Below, piece by piece: positions 1 to 7,385 of a stretch of DNA of 11,906 nt (positions are counted from its first letter, which is position 1; every line of letters starts with the position of its first letter). Under the pieces are notes generated by a model. That model was not told where the DNA came from. It did no database searches and saw nothing but the letters and a program-made list of their open reading frames with translations. This stretch comes from Sulfuritalea sp. Its GTDB lineage: Bacteria > Pseudomonadota > Gammaproteobacteria > Burkholderiales > Rhodocyclaceae. The position numbers were made by a program, and so were the translations under genes. The stretch is taken from contig JALHNN010000037.1 of NCBI GenBank assembly GCA_022843505.1, forward strand, positions 1 through 11,906, given 5' to 3'.

Positions 1-290
1 TTCGATCCGGCACCTCCTACCCTATCCTCTGCGCCATCATTTGCCCCCGCCCCCGTAGTTCTGTCCGGACAGGGAAGGTAAGGGTTTCCAGCATTCGTGT
101 GGCTTGCCGCAAAACCAATCAGAGCATCCACGGCCTGCGATAGCGCAGCTGACGTAGTAGTGGCAAGCGTGGCTTGCTGACTAACTCTGCTGAAAATACT
201 GATAGCAAGAAAGCCTGCGGCCGTGCCGAATACAACAAGCATAAGGAGCAGACCAGCACCCCGTTGCAAATGTTTATTGCCACGGTTCAT
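1..290 (-). CDS. Membrane-anchored pilus-locus protein, N-terminal part (runs off left edge)
   Basis: About 96 residues of an open frame start at ATG 290-288 and continue past base 1. The ATG overlaps the TGA of the mshK-like gene (ATGA). The ribosome site is weak (AAAGAAA), so coupling is likely. The protein begins MNRGNKHLQRGAGLLLMLVV: a short basic head, then a hydrophobic segment at about residues 12-33, then a Ser/Thr/Gln/Ala-rich stretch. It has no GFTLIE-type prepilin site and no Glu at the +5 position, so it is not a classical pseudopilin. Residues from about 57 read ALIGFAASH and then YLPCPD, followed by a Gly/Asp-rich stretch. From memory, this ALIGFA...YLPCPD pattern is typical of large, poorly characterised exported proteins in betaproteobacterial type IV pilus/MSHA loci, sometimes called PilX-like. 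The function is unknown; a minor-pilin-like or pilus-tip accessory role is only inference. Confidence 0.75.
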   Translation of the reverse strand, partial: MNRGNKHLQRGAGLLLMLVVFGTAAGFLAISIFSRVSQQATLATTTSAALSQAVDALIGFAASHTNAGNPYLPCPDRTTGAGANDGAEDRVGGAGS

Positions 291-754
291 TTCGATTTCT
301 TTACGCTAACCGATCCAGTTGCTAAGGCATCACCACGCGCCCCGCTTTCAATATCGACAGTTTCGCGAACGCGGATGCGGTGTCCCTCCACTGTTATGTG
401 GCGCTTCTCTATCGCGGGAACACCGACCGACTCAACTGCTTGGCCTTCAGCCACCACATGACCATTGATCCAAGCGCTACCCTTGCCACTGTCACGCCTA
501 ATCAGGCCACTCACGGTGACAACGGTCCCAGGATTTGCCATCACTCCAGGAGCAGTGCGCCTAACCGCAGCAATTGCCAATCTCTCCTGCGGCGAATAGA
601 ACAGCGTGCCGAAACCGCTCTTTTGACTATCAGCATGTGCGATCACAGGCGCAAACGCTGTAGCAAGTATAAATATTGCGGGCACGAAAGTCGGCATTTC
701 AAACAAGCTCACGCTCGAAACTCCCTGTCGCTCACGTTCGCCATTCTCAATCAC
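287..754 (-). CDS. mshK: Small exported MshK-like protein
   Basis: A 155-residue protein in the mshK position, directly after the PilO/MshJ-like gene. GTG 754-752 overlaps the upstream TGA (GTGA) and has AGGAG at 763-767 with an 8-base spacer, which supports this start. A second possible start is GTG 712-710, preceded by GGGAG at 721-725, also with 8-base spacing; it would remove 14 residues and leave a shorter signal peptide. A hydrophobic stretch (residues about 21-40, ending VIAHA) looks like a signal peptide cleaved before D42. The mature part has LFYSPQERLAI, then a beta-rich section with VSGLIRRDSGKGSAWINGH. That arrangement is familiar from small MshK-like or hypothetical proteins of betaproteobacterial MSHA loci. 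Periplasmic location and a role in the alignment complex or in secretin contact are inferred from position. Base composition is less GC-rich than in the genes to the right. Confidence 0.7.
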   Translation of the reverse strand: MIENGERERQGVSSVSLFEMPTFVPAIFILATAFAPVIAHADSQKSGFGTLFYSPQERLAIAAVRRTAPGVMANPGTVVTVSGLIRRDSGKGSAWINGHVVAEGQAVESVGVPAIEKRHITVEGHRIRVRETVDIESGARGDALATGSVSVKKSK

Positions 755-1377
755 TTCGCAGGCTCCTGATCAGGAAGATTGAAGAAGCGCAGTGTACAGG
801 CAACAGTTAGCCCATCGGATGCTGGCTTACCCAACCGACAGGACTGAACCCGAAAGCGGCCCCGCACTTGGTCGCGGTAGTTATCGAGAAAGGCGATCAA
901 TTCACCCTCATGGACACCTGTCAGTTCGAAATCGAGGTCATGGCTCTGAGGTACTCCGGGGTCCAAGGGTACAGCCAATGCCGCTGTAGACGATGCATTC
1001 GGGTCGGCCACGGTGGAATCGAGTATTGCCTGCGCCGGCTTCAGATTGTAGACGAGGGCGCTGCCAATTCCGAGGCGCTCACGGCTGATCACTAGTTGCT
1101 CGACCCAGCCCTCTCGGTCGGCGCGACCGATCAGGCCCTGCTTCTTCAGCGTTCGGAATTGTTCGATGTGCGCCATGACGTTCTGCAGATCCTGGCGCTT
1201 GGTTTCCAAGGCCGTCCGCTGCGCGGCAAGCGTTCCCTGGTTCTGTAACACCCGGGCCTTGAGCGAGTCACGGAGATAAATGCTGCCGAACACCAGTGTC
1301 AGGGCCAGGAAAATCGCAGCGCCAAGCATATTCAACGGACCGCGCGAGCGCTCGAAAAGCATACGTTCCGGGCTCAT
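751..1377 (-). CDS. mshJ: PilO/GspM-type inner-membrane protein (MshJ-like)
   Basis: A 208-residue bitopic membrane protein. ATG 1377-1375 overlaps the TGA of the upstream GspL-like gene (ATGA), with AGGAG at 1386-1390 and an 8-base spacer. This start is preferred over an in-frame upstream codon at 1440 that would lie deep inside the upstream gene. Layout: short cytoplasmic head, one membrane segment (about residues 16-35), a Gln/Leu/Arg-rich probable coiled coil (about 38-75), then a periplasmic alpha/beta domain. C180 and C194 near the end could form a disulfide. This order is typical of PilO, GspM and MshJ, which pair with PilN/GspL-like partners to align the assembly platform with the secretin. 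The upstream neighbour supplies such a partner. Sequence similarity within this family is usually low, so the call rests on architecture and position. Confidence 0.75.
   Translation of the reverse strand: MSPERMLFERSRGPLNMLGAAIFLALTLVFGSIYLRDSLKARVLQNQGTLAAQRTALETKRQDLQNVMAHIEQFRTLKKQGLIGRADREGWVEQLVISRERLGIGSALVYNLKPAQAILDSTVADPNASSTAALAVPLDPGVPQSHDLDFELTGVHEGELIAFLDNYRDQVRGRFRVQSCRLGKPASDGLTVACTLRFFNLPDQEPAK
763..767 (-). promoter_or_regulatory. Ribosome binding site of the mshK-like gene
   Basis: AGGAG on the minus strand, 8 bases before GTG 754-752. It lies inside the last codons of the mshJ-like gene and supports the GTG that overlaps the mshJ stop codon rather than the later GTG at 712. 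Confidence 0.55.
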
Positions 1378-2834
1378 GTCCCCTTCTCCTGGGCCGGCAC
1401 TCCGTCCTCGGAGGGCATGCCGGGTACGGTAAAGCACCAACCCTGGCGGGACGCGGCGTTGACCGTTGTCCCGCCGCGCAGATTCCCCGCGGATAGTTCC
1501 TTGTTGGCATCAGTCCACAGGCTTAGGCCGCCGACGTCTGTCAGCCTGTGTGAGACCAACCTCACGGTCTGCGCCCGGTCGCGCGGACCATAAGATCCAG
1601 GAATCGTGAGGTCGAAACCGATTTCGATGCGCCGCTTGGCAACACCAGGCGCTGTAGCTTCGGGACGCTTCATGCCATCCTCGGATGTCAGGTCAACGCC
1701 GCAAGTATTGGCCGAGGGCAAGATCAGGCGCAACTGCAACTCACTCAGACGCAGGGCCGGGTCGGCGGAAATCGCATCCGCTACCAGGCGAAAACCTCGC
1801 TCTAGCGGCGGGACCGTTGCAATCTCACGATCGTAGATGGCAATCGCATTGCGCAACAGATCCGGTGCGACGCCGTAGCTTCCGATCTCTCCTTCCACGG
1901 TGGCGATCTGACCGTCGAGATCTTGTATGGCCGCCGCAATGCCCCGTTCCTGTGCGATCAGGGACAGAATCGATCCCAGGTTGCTGCCGACTGCACCGAT
2001 GCCGGCCACTGCGATCACGAGTGCCAGAATCCGTGCGGCTCGGCCCAGCCGCGAAGAGAGATAGCCGACCCGACGCGCCATCGGCGCCACCTGCGGCGTC
2101 CCGTCCTTGAGCGCGAGGTCGAAAAGGGGAATGCGCCAATCCGCGGGCGACTGCTTCTGGTACTTTGGCAATTCCACCAGACGCAGACGCTGCGAAGTCA
2201 TCAAGGGCGCCAGTTCGCCGGCGTCCCCCAACAGCAGGACGGCATGCTCCCCACCTCGCCGAAGCCCCAGGTTGTTTTCGAGATGGCGCAGGGTACGGAC
2301 AATCTCGTCAAGCTGAGCCTTTGGCTCGTTGGGCGTCAGCGTCAGGCGCGTCAGGACCGGCGTCCGCGCTCGCAGGAAGACGATGCGAAGGCTGCCTTCC
2401 CCTGGCAGAACGACGAACAGGTCTTCCGGCAGCGCGCGGTTCTGGGCGAAGCGCGCCAGCAGCATGGACATCGGCACTACGGCAGCGATAGGCTGCGGCA
2501 GCGCATCGATCTCGGCATCAATTCGTTCCCCGGCATCGACCCCGAATAGGACATGCCGGGTGGGCGCCAGGCGGTCAAGCAAGTCGCCACCGCCGGCGGC
2601 CAGGGTCATCCGATAGGTCGACTCCGGGAAGCGCGCCGCCAGTTGCCGGTCGACATATGCACTGCGGTCCTGGCCGAACAGGCGCGGCGTCTTGATCTCG
2701 GCAAAACTTTCTTCGGGAAGGTCGGTGACCAGCCAGACAAAGCCGTCGGCTATGGTGTCGGCCGGCTGCCAATTGCCACCGACGAGGCACCAGGTCTCGT
2801 CGCCGGCAGGGCTGAGGTAGCGCAGCGTCTTCAT
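1374..2834 (-). CDS. GspL-like (PilM-PilN fusion type) inner-membrane protein in the MshI position
   Basis: A 486-residue protein beginning MKTLRYLSPAGDETWCLVGG; ATG 2834 overlaps the TGA of mshG (ATGA). Three parts are visible: a soluble N-terminal half (about 1-255); a basic stretch (RRVGYLSSRLGR) followed by one membrane segment (about 268-290); and a periplasmic part starting with a probable coiled coil (about 293-318), with cysteines at 378 and 467. This matches GspL, in which a cytoplasmic actin-like PilM half is joined to a PilN-like periplasmic half. A canonical MshI is mainly the PilM-like cytoplasmic part plus a short remainder and is clearly shorter. The gene sits between the platform protein and the PilO-like protein, where a PilN/GspL partner is expected. 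I cannot see clear actin-type nucleotide motifs, so the N-terminal fold is inferred. Its likely job is to bridge MshE to the periplasmic PilO-like partner. Confidence 0.65.
   Translation of the reverse strand: MKTLRYLSPAGDETWCLVGGNWQPADTIADGFVWLVTDLPEESFAEIKTPRLFGQDRSAYVDRQLAARFPESTYRMTLAAGGGDLLDRLAPTRHVLFGVDAGERIDAEIDALPQPIAAVVPMSMLLARFAQNRALPEDLFVVLPGEGSLRIVFLRARTPVLTRLTLTPNEPKAQLDEIVRTLRHLENNLGLRRGGEHAVLLLGDAGELAPLMTSQRLRLVELPKYQKQSPADWRIPLFDLALKDGTPQVAPMARRVGYLSSRLGRAARILALVIAVAGIGAVGSNLGSILSLIAQERGIAAAIQDLDGQIATVEGEIGSYGVAPDLLRNAIAIYDREIATVPPLERGFRLVADAISADPALRLSELQLRLILPSANTCGVDLTSEDGMKRPEATAPGVAKRRIEIGFDLTIPGSYGPRDRAQTVRLVSHRLTDVGGLSLWTDANKELSAGNLRGGTTVNAASRQGWCFTVPGMPSEDGVPAQEKGT
1386..1390 (-). 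promoter_or_regulatory. Ribosome binding site of the mshJ-like gene
   Basis: AGGAG on the minus strand, 8 bases upstream of ATG 1377-1375. It fixes the start of the PilO/MshJ-like gene at the ATGA overlap. Confidence 0.6.
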
Positions 2835-4030
2835 GTCTTCATCTTCGAGATGGTGTCGTAGATGGGGCTGAGCACCGCCATCATGATCCAGCCGAGGATC
2901 AGCCCCATGATTACGGTCATCACAGGTTCGATCAGGGCCTGCACCTTGCCGATGGACTCGTCAATCTCGCGGGTATAGAAATAGCTGACATTGTTGAGCG
3001 CATGATCCAGCGCGCCGCTCGACTCTCCCACCTGCAGCATGCGGATGATCAGCATCGGAAACAATCGCTCCTCGGCAAAGCTGGCGGAGATCGACGTGCC
3101 GGTGGCGATGCGTTCCACGACTCGCGTCAGTGCTGCCTGGATCACCAGATTGCCTGACACCTTTTTGCAATGCTCCAATCCCTCGATGATTGGAATCCCT
3201 GTCTTGTACATCAGGGCAAACGTGTCGGCCAGGCGCGCCAGGATCATCTTCTTCAGCACGGCACCGATCACGGGGATGCCCAGCAGGATTCGGTGCGCGG
3301 TATAGCGGGCGCGTTCATTCACGCGGATGACGCCGGCCAGCACGGTCACGACTACCGGCGGTATCGCGAGAATCAACCACCAGAAGCGAACGAAGATGTC
3401 CGAGACCACGATGAGTATCCGTGTTTGCAGCGGTGTCTTCTGCCCCATGCTGGCAAGAAAGCTGACCAGCTGCGGTACCAGGTAGATCATCAGGAAAAAG
3501 ACGACACCGCTGATGACGACGACGACGAAGGTCGGGTACATCATCAGCTTCTTGGTTTGCGCGGCGAGTTCATCCTGCCACTTGAGCGACCGTACCAGCT
3601 CTTTCAGGACCTCCGGCAGCTGGCCGGTGACTTCGCCCGAGCGGACCAGGTTAACCATGACCTCGGAGAATATGCCCGGATAGAAGGCCATGGCCTCGGC
3701 CAGCGTGGCGCCATTTTCGACGCGCTGATACACGCCCGCGGCGAGGATCTGGCCTTCCATGGACTCCGCCGAATCGCGCATGTCACCAAGTGCCGCCAGG
3801 ATAGGCACGCCGGCACGAATCAGCATTTCCAGCTGGAACATGAAGCCGATGATTTCCTGCTGGGGCAGGCTCTTGACCTTGCGGCTGCGCGTCCTGACCA
3901 CGGTGGCGCGCACCAGCGAAAGTCCGACGCTCCTGAGTTGCGTTTCGAGGTCGGTTTCGTGCAGAGCTTCTATCTGCCCCTTGACGATCCTGTCATTGGC
4001 ATCGGCCGCGCGATACTTGTAGAGCGGCAT
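2831..4030 (-). CDS. mshG: GspF/PilC-family assembly platform protein MshG
   Basis: A 399-residue polytopic inner-membrane protein of the usual family length, starting MPLYKYRAADAND. Two repeated T2SSF domains are visible (about residues 63-185 and 267-390). Each begins with a similar helix: LEMLIRAGVPILAAL at 68-82 and FALMYKTGIPIIEGL at 271-285. Hydrophobic membrane segments lie at about 167-192, 216-235 and 368-391. GspF, PilC and MshG sit at the centre of the inner-membrane machine and pass ATPase motion to the growing pilus. Its ATG (4030-4028) shares one base with the TGA of mshE (TGATG). No strong ribosome site is visible, so its translation probably depends on that of mshE, giving linked amounts of motor and platform. 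Confidence 0.93.
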   Translation of the reverse strand: MPLYKYRAADANDRIVKGQIEALHETDLETQLRSVGLSLVRATVVRTRSRKVKSLPQQEIIGFMFQLEMLIRAGVPILAALGDMRDSAESMEGQILAAGVYQRVENGATLAEAMAFYPGIFSEVMVNLVRSGEVTGQLPEVLKELVRSLKWQDELAAQTKKLMMYPTFVVVVISGVVFFLMIYLVPQLVSFLASMGQKTPLQTRILIVVSDIFVRFWWLILAIPPVVVTVLAGVIRVNERARYTAHRILLGIPVIGAVLKKMILARLADTFALMYKTGIPIIEGLEHCKKVSGNLVIQAALTRVVERIATGTSISASFAEERLFPMLIIRMLQVGESSGALDHALNNVSYFYTREIDESIGKVQALIEPVMTVIMGLILGWIMMAVLSPIYDTISKMKT

Positions 4031-5748
4031 CAGGCAAGCGCTTCGGTAAGGTCGACGACCCGGCTGACTTCGTCGACCGTGGTCAGGCCGTCGCGAACCC
4101 GCCGCAGGCCATCCTCCGCCATACTGACGAATCCGCGTTCGACCGCGTAGTCGTAAAGGGCATTGACGCTTGCATTGCGGGTGATGAGCTCGTCAAGGCC
4201 CTTGTCGAACTTCAGCAGTTCGAAGATCGCCATGCGCCCCTTGTAACCCTGCTGTTCGCACGCCGCGCAGCCGACAGGCCGATACAGGGTGATGCGATCT
4301 TCCGGCGCCAACCGGAGAAGCTGCGCCTCCACCGGGCCGGGCACATCCGGGCGTTTGCACTTCTTGCACAGGGTGCGGACGAGGCGCTGGGCGACGATGC
4401 CGATCACGTTGCCGGCGAGAACATTGGTCTTGATGTTTAGGTCGAGCAGGCGCGGAATCGACTGGATCGCCGAATTCGTATGCAGTGTCGAGAACACCTG
4501 GTGGCCGGTCATCGCCGCGCGAAACGCCATCTCGGCCGTATCATGGTCGCGGATCTCGCCAACCAGAATGACATCCGGATCCTGACGCATCATTGAGCGG
4601 ATACCCTCGGCGAAGTCCATTTTCGAGACCTCGGAGATCGAGGTCTGGCGCACCATCGGCAGGGGATATTCGACCGGATCTTCCAGGGTCATGATGTTGA
4701 CCCCCTCGTTGTTGAGGTGGCCGAGCACGGAGTACAGGGTGGTGGTTTTTCCAGAACCCGTCGGGCCGGTTACGAGGAGGATGCCTTCCGGGCGGGCGAG
4801 CATCAATTGCAATTGGGTCAGCTGGTGATCTGACAGACCCAGCCCGTCGATGGGTACCAGACCGCGCGCGCGGTCGAGTACGCGCAACACGAAGTTCTCG
4901 CCGTGGATCATCGGTTGCACTGCGCTGCGGTAATCGACCTGGCGGCCGGCAATCGTCAGCGATATCCGGCCGTCCTGGGGGGCCCGGGTTTCGGCGATAT
5001 TCATACCCGCCATCACCTTGAGGCGAACCACCATTGCTGACCAGTAGCGCGTGTGCAGCACGCGAACCTGCCGCAGTACGCCGTCGATCCGGTAGCGGAT
5101 GCGCAGGAAATGGGGCTCCGGTTCGAAATGAATGTCCGATGCGCCGCGCAAGGTGGCATCGGCCAGCAGGGCATCCATCAGGCGAACCACCGGATGGCTG
5201 TAGCCGCCGGTGTTCTGGGCCAGACTGGCAGTGTCGATGGTCCCGGTTTCGAGTTCGTGAAGGATGCCGTCGATCGACAGCTCATGACCGTAGTACTGCT
5301 CGATGGCGCTATGGATTTCGGCACTGCTGGCAAGGCGCCAGATCGCTTTCAGTTTGCCGGCAAGCAGGGCGTTGACCTGATCGCCGGCAACGATATCGCC
5401 GGGGTCGGCGCTGGCAATCAGGAGTTCCCGGCCGACGGCGTCGTAACTGACCGGAAACAGCGTGTGGCGCTTTGCCAATGCCTTCGGGATGATCTTGAGC
5501 GCTGCCGGGTCGGCAACGATACCGCCCAGGCTGATGGCGACCTCGCCGAGATTCGTGGCGAGGGCACCGCGCATCGCATCTTCGGTGACAAAGCCCAGTG
5601 CCAGCAGGGCCTCGCCCAAGGGCTTGCCCATGGCCTTCTGTTCGAGCAGCGCGATACGCAGCTGATCCTGGGTGATCAGCCCCTTTTCGAGCAGGAGATC
5701 ACCGAGCCGGACGGGGGGCTTGCCGGTGTTGTCTTTGGGAGTATTCAT
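4030..5748 (-). CDS. mshE: Pilus assembly ATPase MshE with N-terminal MshEN domain
   Basis: A 572-residue GspE/PilB-family hexameric ATPase that powers pilus extension from the cytoplasm. Numbering is from ATG 5748-5746. A TTG lies directly before it, but AAGGA at 5755-5759 is 6 bases from the ATG and only 3 from the TTG, so the ATG is preferred. Residues about 14-67 form an MshEN-type domain with RLG...L...G...L...Q spacing; this is the c-di-GMP-binding module known from Vibrio cholerae MshE. Next comes a GspE N-terminal domain (about 70-155). The ATPase core has Walker A GPTGSGKTTT with K334, and Walker B DVILVGEIRD with E398. Two CxxC pairs (C461/C464 and C494/C497) form the zinc-binding element usual in this family. 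A 17-base gap follows mshN, and the end overlaps mshG by one base. No key ATPase residue is missing. Confidence 0.95.
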   Translation of the reverse strand: MNTPKDNTGKPPVRLGDLLLEKGLITQDQLRIALLEQKAMGKPLGEALLALGFVTEDAMRGALATNLGEVAISLGGIVADPAALKIIPKALAKRHTLFPVSYDAVGRELLIASADPGDIVAGDQVNALLAGKLKAIWRLASSAEIHSAIEQYYGHELSIDGILHELETGTIDTASLAQNTGGYSHPVVRLMDALLADATLRGASDIHFEPEPHFLRIRYRIDGVLRQVRVLHTRYWSAMVVRLKVMAGMNIAETRAPQDGRISLTIAGRQVDYRSAVQPMIHGENFVLRVLDRARGLVPIDGLGLSDHQLTQLQLMLARPEGILLVTGPTGSGKTTTLYSVLGHLNNEGVNIMTLEDPVEYPLPMVRQTSISEVSKMDFAEGIRSMMRQDPDVILVGEIRDHDTAEMAFRAAMTGHQVFSTLHTNSAIQSIPRLLDLNIKTNVLAGNVIGIVAQRLVRTLCKKCKRPDVPGPVEAQLLRLAPEDRITLYRPVGCAACEQQGYKGRMAIFELLKFDKGLDELITRNASVNALYDYAVERGFVSMAEDGLRRVRDGLTTVDEVSRVVDLTEALA

Positions 5749-5754
5749 CAACCG

Positions 5755-5759
5755 TCCTT
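5755..5759 (-). promoter_or_regulatory. Ribosome binding site of mshE
   Basis: AAGGA on the minus strand inside the 17-base gap between the mshN stop (TAA) and mshE. The 6-base spacing to ATG 5748, against 3 bases to the adjacent in-frame TTG 5751, decides the start in favour of the ATG. Confidence 0.55.
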
Positions 5760-5768
5760 GGCCGGCAC

Positions 5769-7385
5769 TTACCGAGCCGGCAATGCGACCGGGCGTGCCT
5801 CCGAAGCCTCGCTGACGGCCCCGCGCAGCTGCTCAAGGCGGGTCTGCGCCTGCTCAACCGGAAAACCGGCAACGCGAGAAGTCCCGCCTTTCTCGGCAAG
5901 TGCCAGTGCGCGCTGATAGTACTCGCGCGCCTGCGCGTATTTGTGCAGGCGATCGAGGGCAACCGCAAGGTTGTAGGCATGCAGTGGATTCTCGGGATCG
6001 AGCGCATAGGCCTGGAAAAAGGCCTGCTGGGCTTCACCGATTCGCCCCTCCCGCGCCAGCATGCTTCCCAGGGTCGACATGGCGACCGGCGACTGCGGCG
6101 ACCTTTCGGCCATGTCGCGTATGCGACTGGCCGCACTCGCCGAATCGCTCGCTGAAGCAATGCTCAGCAGGCCGGCAACAGCATCCGGCTGCTCCGGATC
6201 CAGCCGCAACACCTGTTGGTAGAGATCGCGCGCCTCATCGAAGCTGCCGGCGCGATGCGCGAGATGGGCGAGGCCAAGCAGGGCATCACGCTCCGCTGGA
6301 TTGCTCTTCAGCGCATCTCGGTAGGCGATGCCCGCTTCCTCGTAGCGCCCGGCGCGCAGCGCCTCATAGGCACTCTGCAAGGGATTGGCGGGGGCCGGTC
6401 GGCTGACCAGTACCGTTGGCGGCGACCGTGGTGCGCCGGGCGTGGATTGCCTCTCTCGTGCCTTGCCCTCGCTCACATCCGGTTTGGGCAGCGGCGGTGT
6501 CTTTGCCGCAGCGCCCGTCCCCGCGCCCTGCCCGACCACGGGTGACGCAGATTCGGCACCGGCCAACGCCCCCGCGTCAGCCGGCACTGCGCCAGTCGCA
6601 TGTGCGTCCGGCACCGGTTGCTCAGCCGGGGGAGCCGGCGCAGGTGGCGGCGCGACGGCGACACCTGTGCCGACGACGCTATCGTCGGTACCTAGCAGGC
6701 TATCGAAAAAGCCCAGGAAGAATGCCGCATTGACCAGGGCTGCCACCGCGATCAGCGCACCAAGTACGATGGTCCTGGTGGCCAACTTTCGCTTGGGCGG
6801 AGAGTGTGCGGCGAGGATCTCGCGTGCAATACGTGGCGATGGGTCAGCTCGTGAAGGTGTGGGCGGTGGCGTACTGTACGGCGTGGTGCCGTTGGTAGCG
6901 ACCGCACCGGTAGGCTCACGTCGCGTATCTAGTGCTGGAGACTGTGCGTGAGCGGAATCCGCGCCGACTACCGGAACCTCGGCGGCGGGCTCGGCCGGCC
7001 AAGACTTGTCCGGCTGTGATTGAACTGTGGCGAGCTCCGACGGCACTCCATCCAGGAATTGCCCGCTGCTGCTTTCGGGAACCGCGGTTGCGTCGGCCGT
7101 CGCCACGAGTTCCATTGCGGGACGTTCAGTGATCGGCACGAGATCGGGCGCCGGTTCTGCCTCATTGTCCAATGAGTTCGCCACAACCGACGACGGGCTG
7201 TCGCTCGCCGGGTCGGGGTAGGACGCGGCGTGCGCCGGGGGCTCCTCGACCGGCTCCAGCGTCAGTTCCGGGAATGTAGACGGGACAGGTACCGGCGGTT
7301 CGGCAGGCGGGTCGCCGCTACGCGCCTCCGCCAGCTTCTTCTTCTCCAGGCTGGCGCGCTGCAGTGCGTCGAGCAACAGGCTCAT
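5769..7385 (-). CDS. mshN: TPR-repeat inner-membrane protein MshN
   Basis: A 538-residue bitopic protein. ATG 7385 overlaps the mshL TGA (ATGA), with GAGG 5 bases upstream. The N-terminus MSLLLDALQRASLEKKKL matches the conserved cytoplasmic head of MshN, GspB and ExeB-like proteins. A long Pro/Ala/Glu/Ser-rich, probably disordered stretch (about 24-195) leads to one membrane segment (about 204-224). Another Ala/Pro/Gly-rich linker follows (about 235-335), and then TPR repeats (about 335-500), including SAYEALRAGRYEEAGIAYRD, a second copy near 368-395, and units at about 436-495. The TPRs should lie in the periplasm. In known MSHA loci mshN accompanies mshL and mshM. By analogy with ExeB/ExeA it may connect the inner-membrane ATPase to assembly of the secretin; that partnership is inference. 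The disordered parts are unusually long. Confidence 0.88.
   Translation of the reverse strand: MSLLLDALQRASLEKKKLAEARSGDPPAEPPVPVPSTFPELTLEPVEEPPAHAASYPDPASDSPSSVVANSLDNEAEPAPDLVPITERPAMELVATADATAVPESSSGQFLDGVPSELATVQSQPDKSWPAEPAAEVPVVGADSAHAQSPALDTRREPTGAVATNGTTPYSTPPPTPSRADPSPRIAREILAAHSPPKRKLATRTIVLGALIAVAALVNAAFFLGFFDSLLGTDDSVVGTGVAVAPPPAPAPPAEQPVPDAHATGAVPADAGALAGAESASPVVGQGAGTGAAAKTPPLPKPDVSEGKARERQSTPGAPRSPPTVLVSRPAPANPLQSAYEALRAGRYEEAGIAYRDALKSNPAERDALLGLAHLAHRAGSFDEARDLYQQVLRLDPEQPDAVAGLLSIASASDSASAASRIRDMAERSPQSPVAMSTLGSMLAREGRIGEAQQAFFQAYALDPENPLHAYNLAVALDRLHKYAQAREYYQRALALAEKGGTSRVAGFPVEQAQTRLEQLRGAVSEASEARPVALPAR

Noticed and set aside
3170..4150. Plus-strand open frame (326 codons) opposite mshG
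   Set aside because: It is antisense to a clear GspF-family gene. The His/Asp/Gln-rich translation mirrors the codon bias of the hydrophobic protein on the other strand.
5053..5916. Plus-strand open frame (287 codons) opposite mshE and the end of mshN
   Set aside because: It is antisense to the ATPase and crosses the mshN/mshE junction. No recognisable motif.
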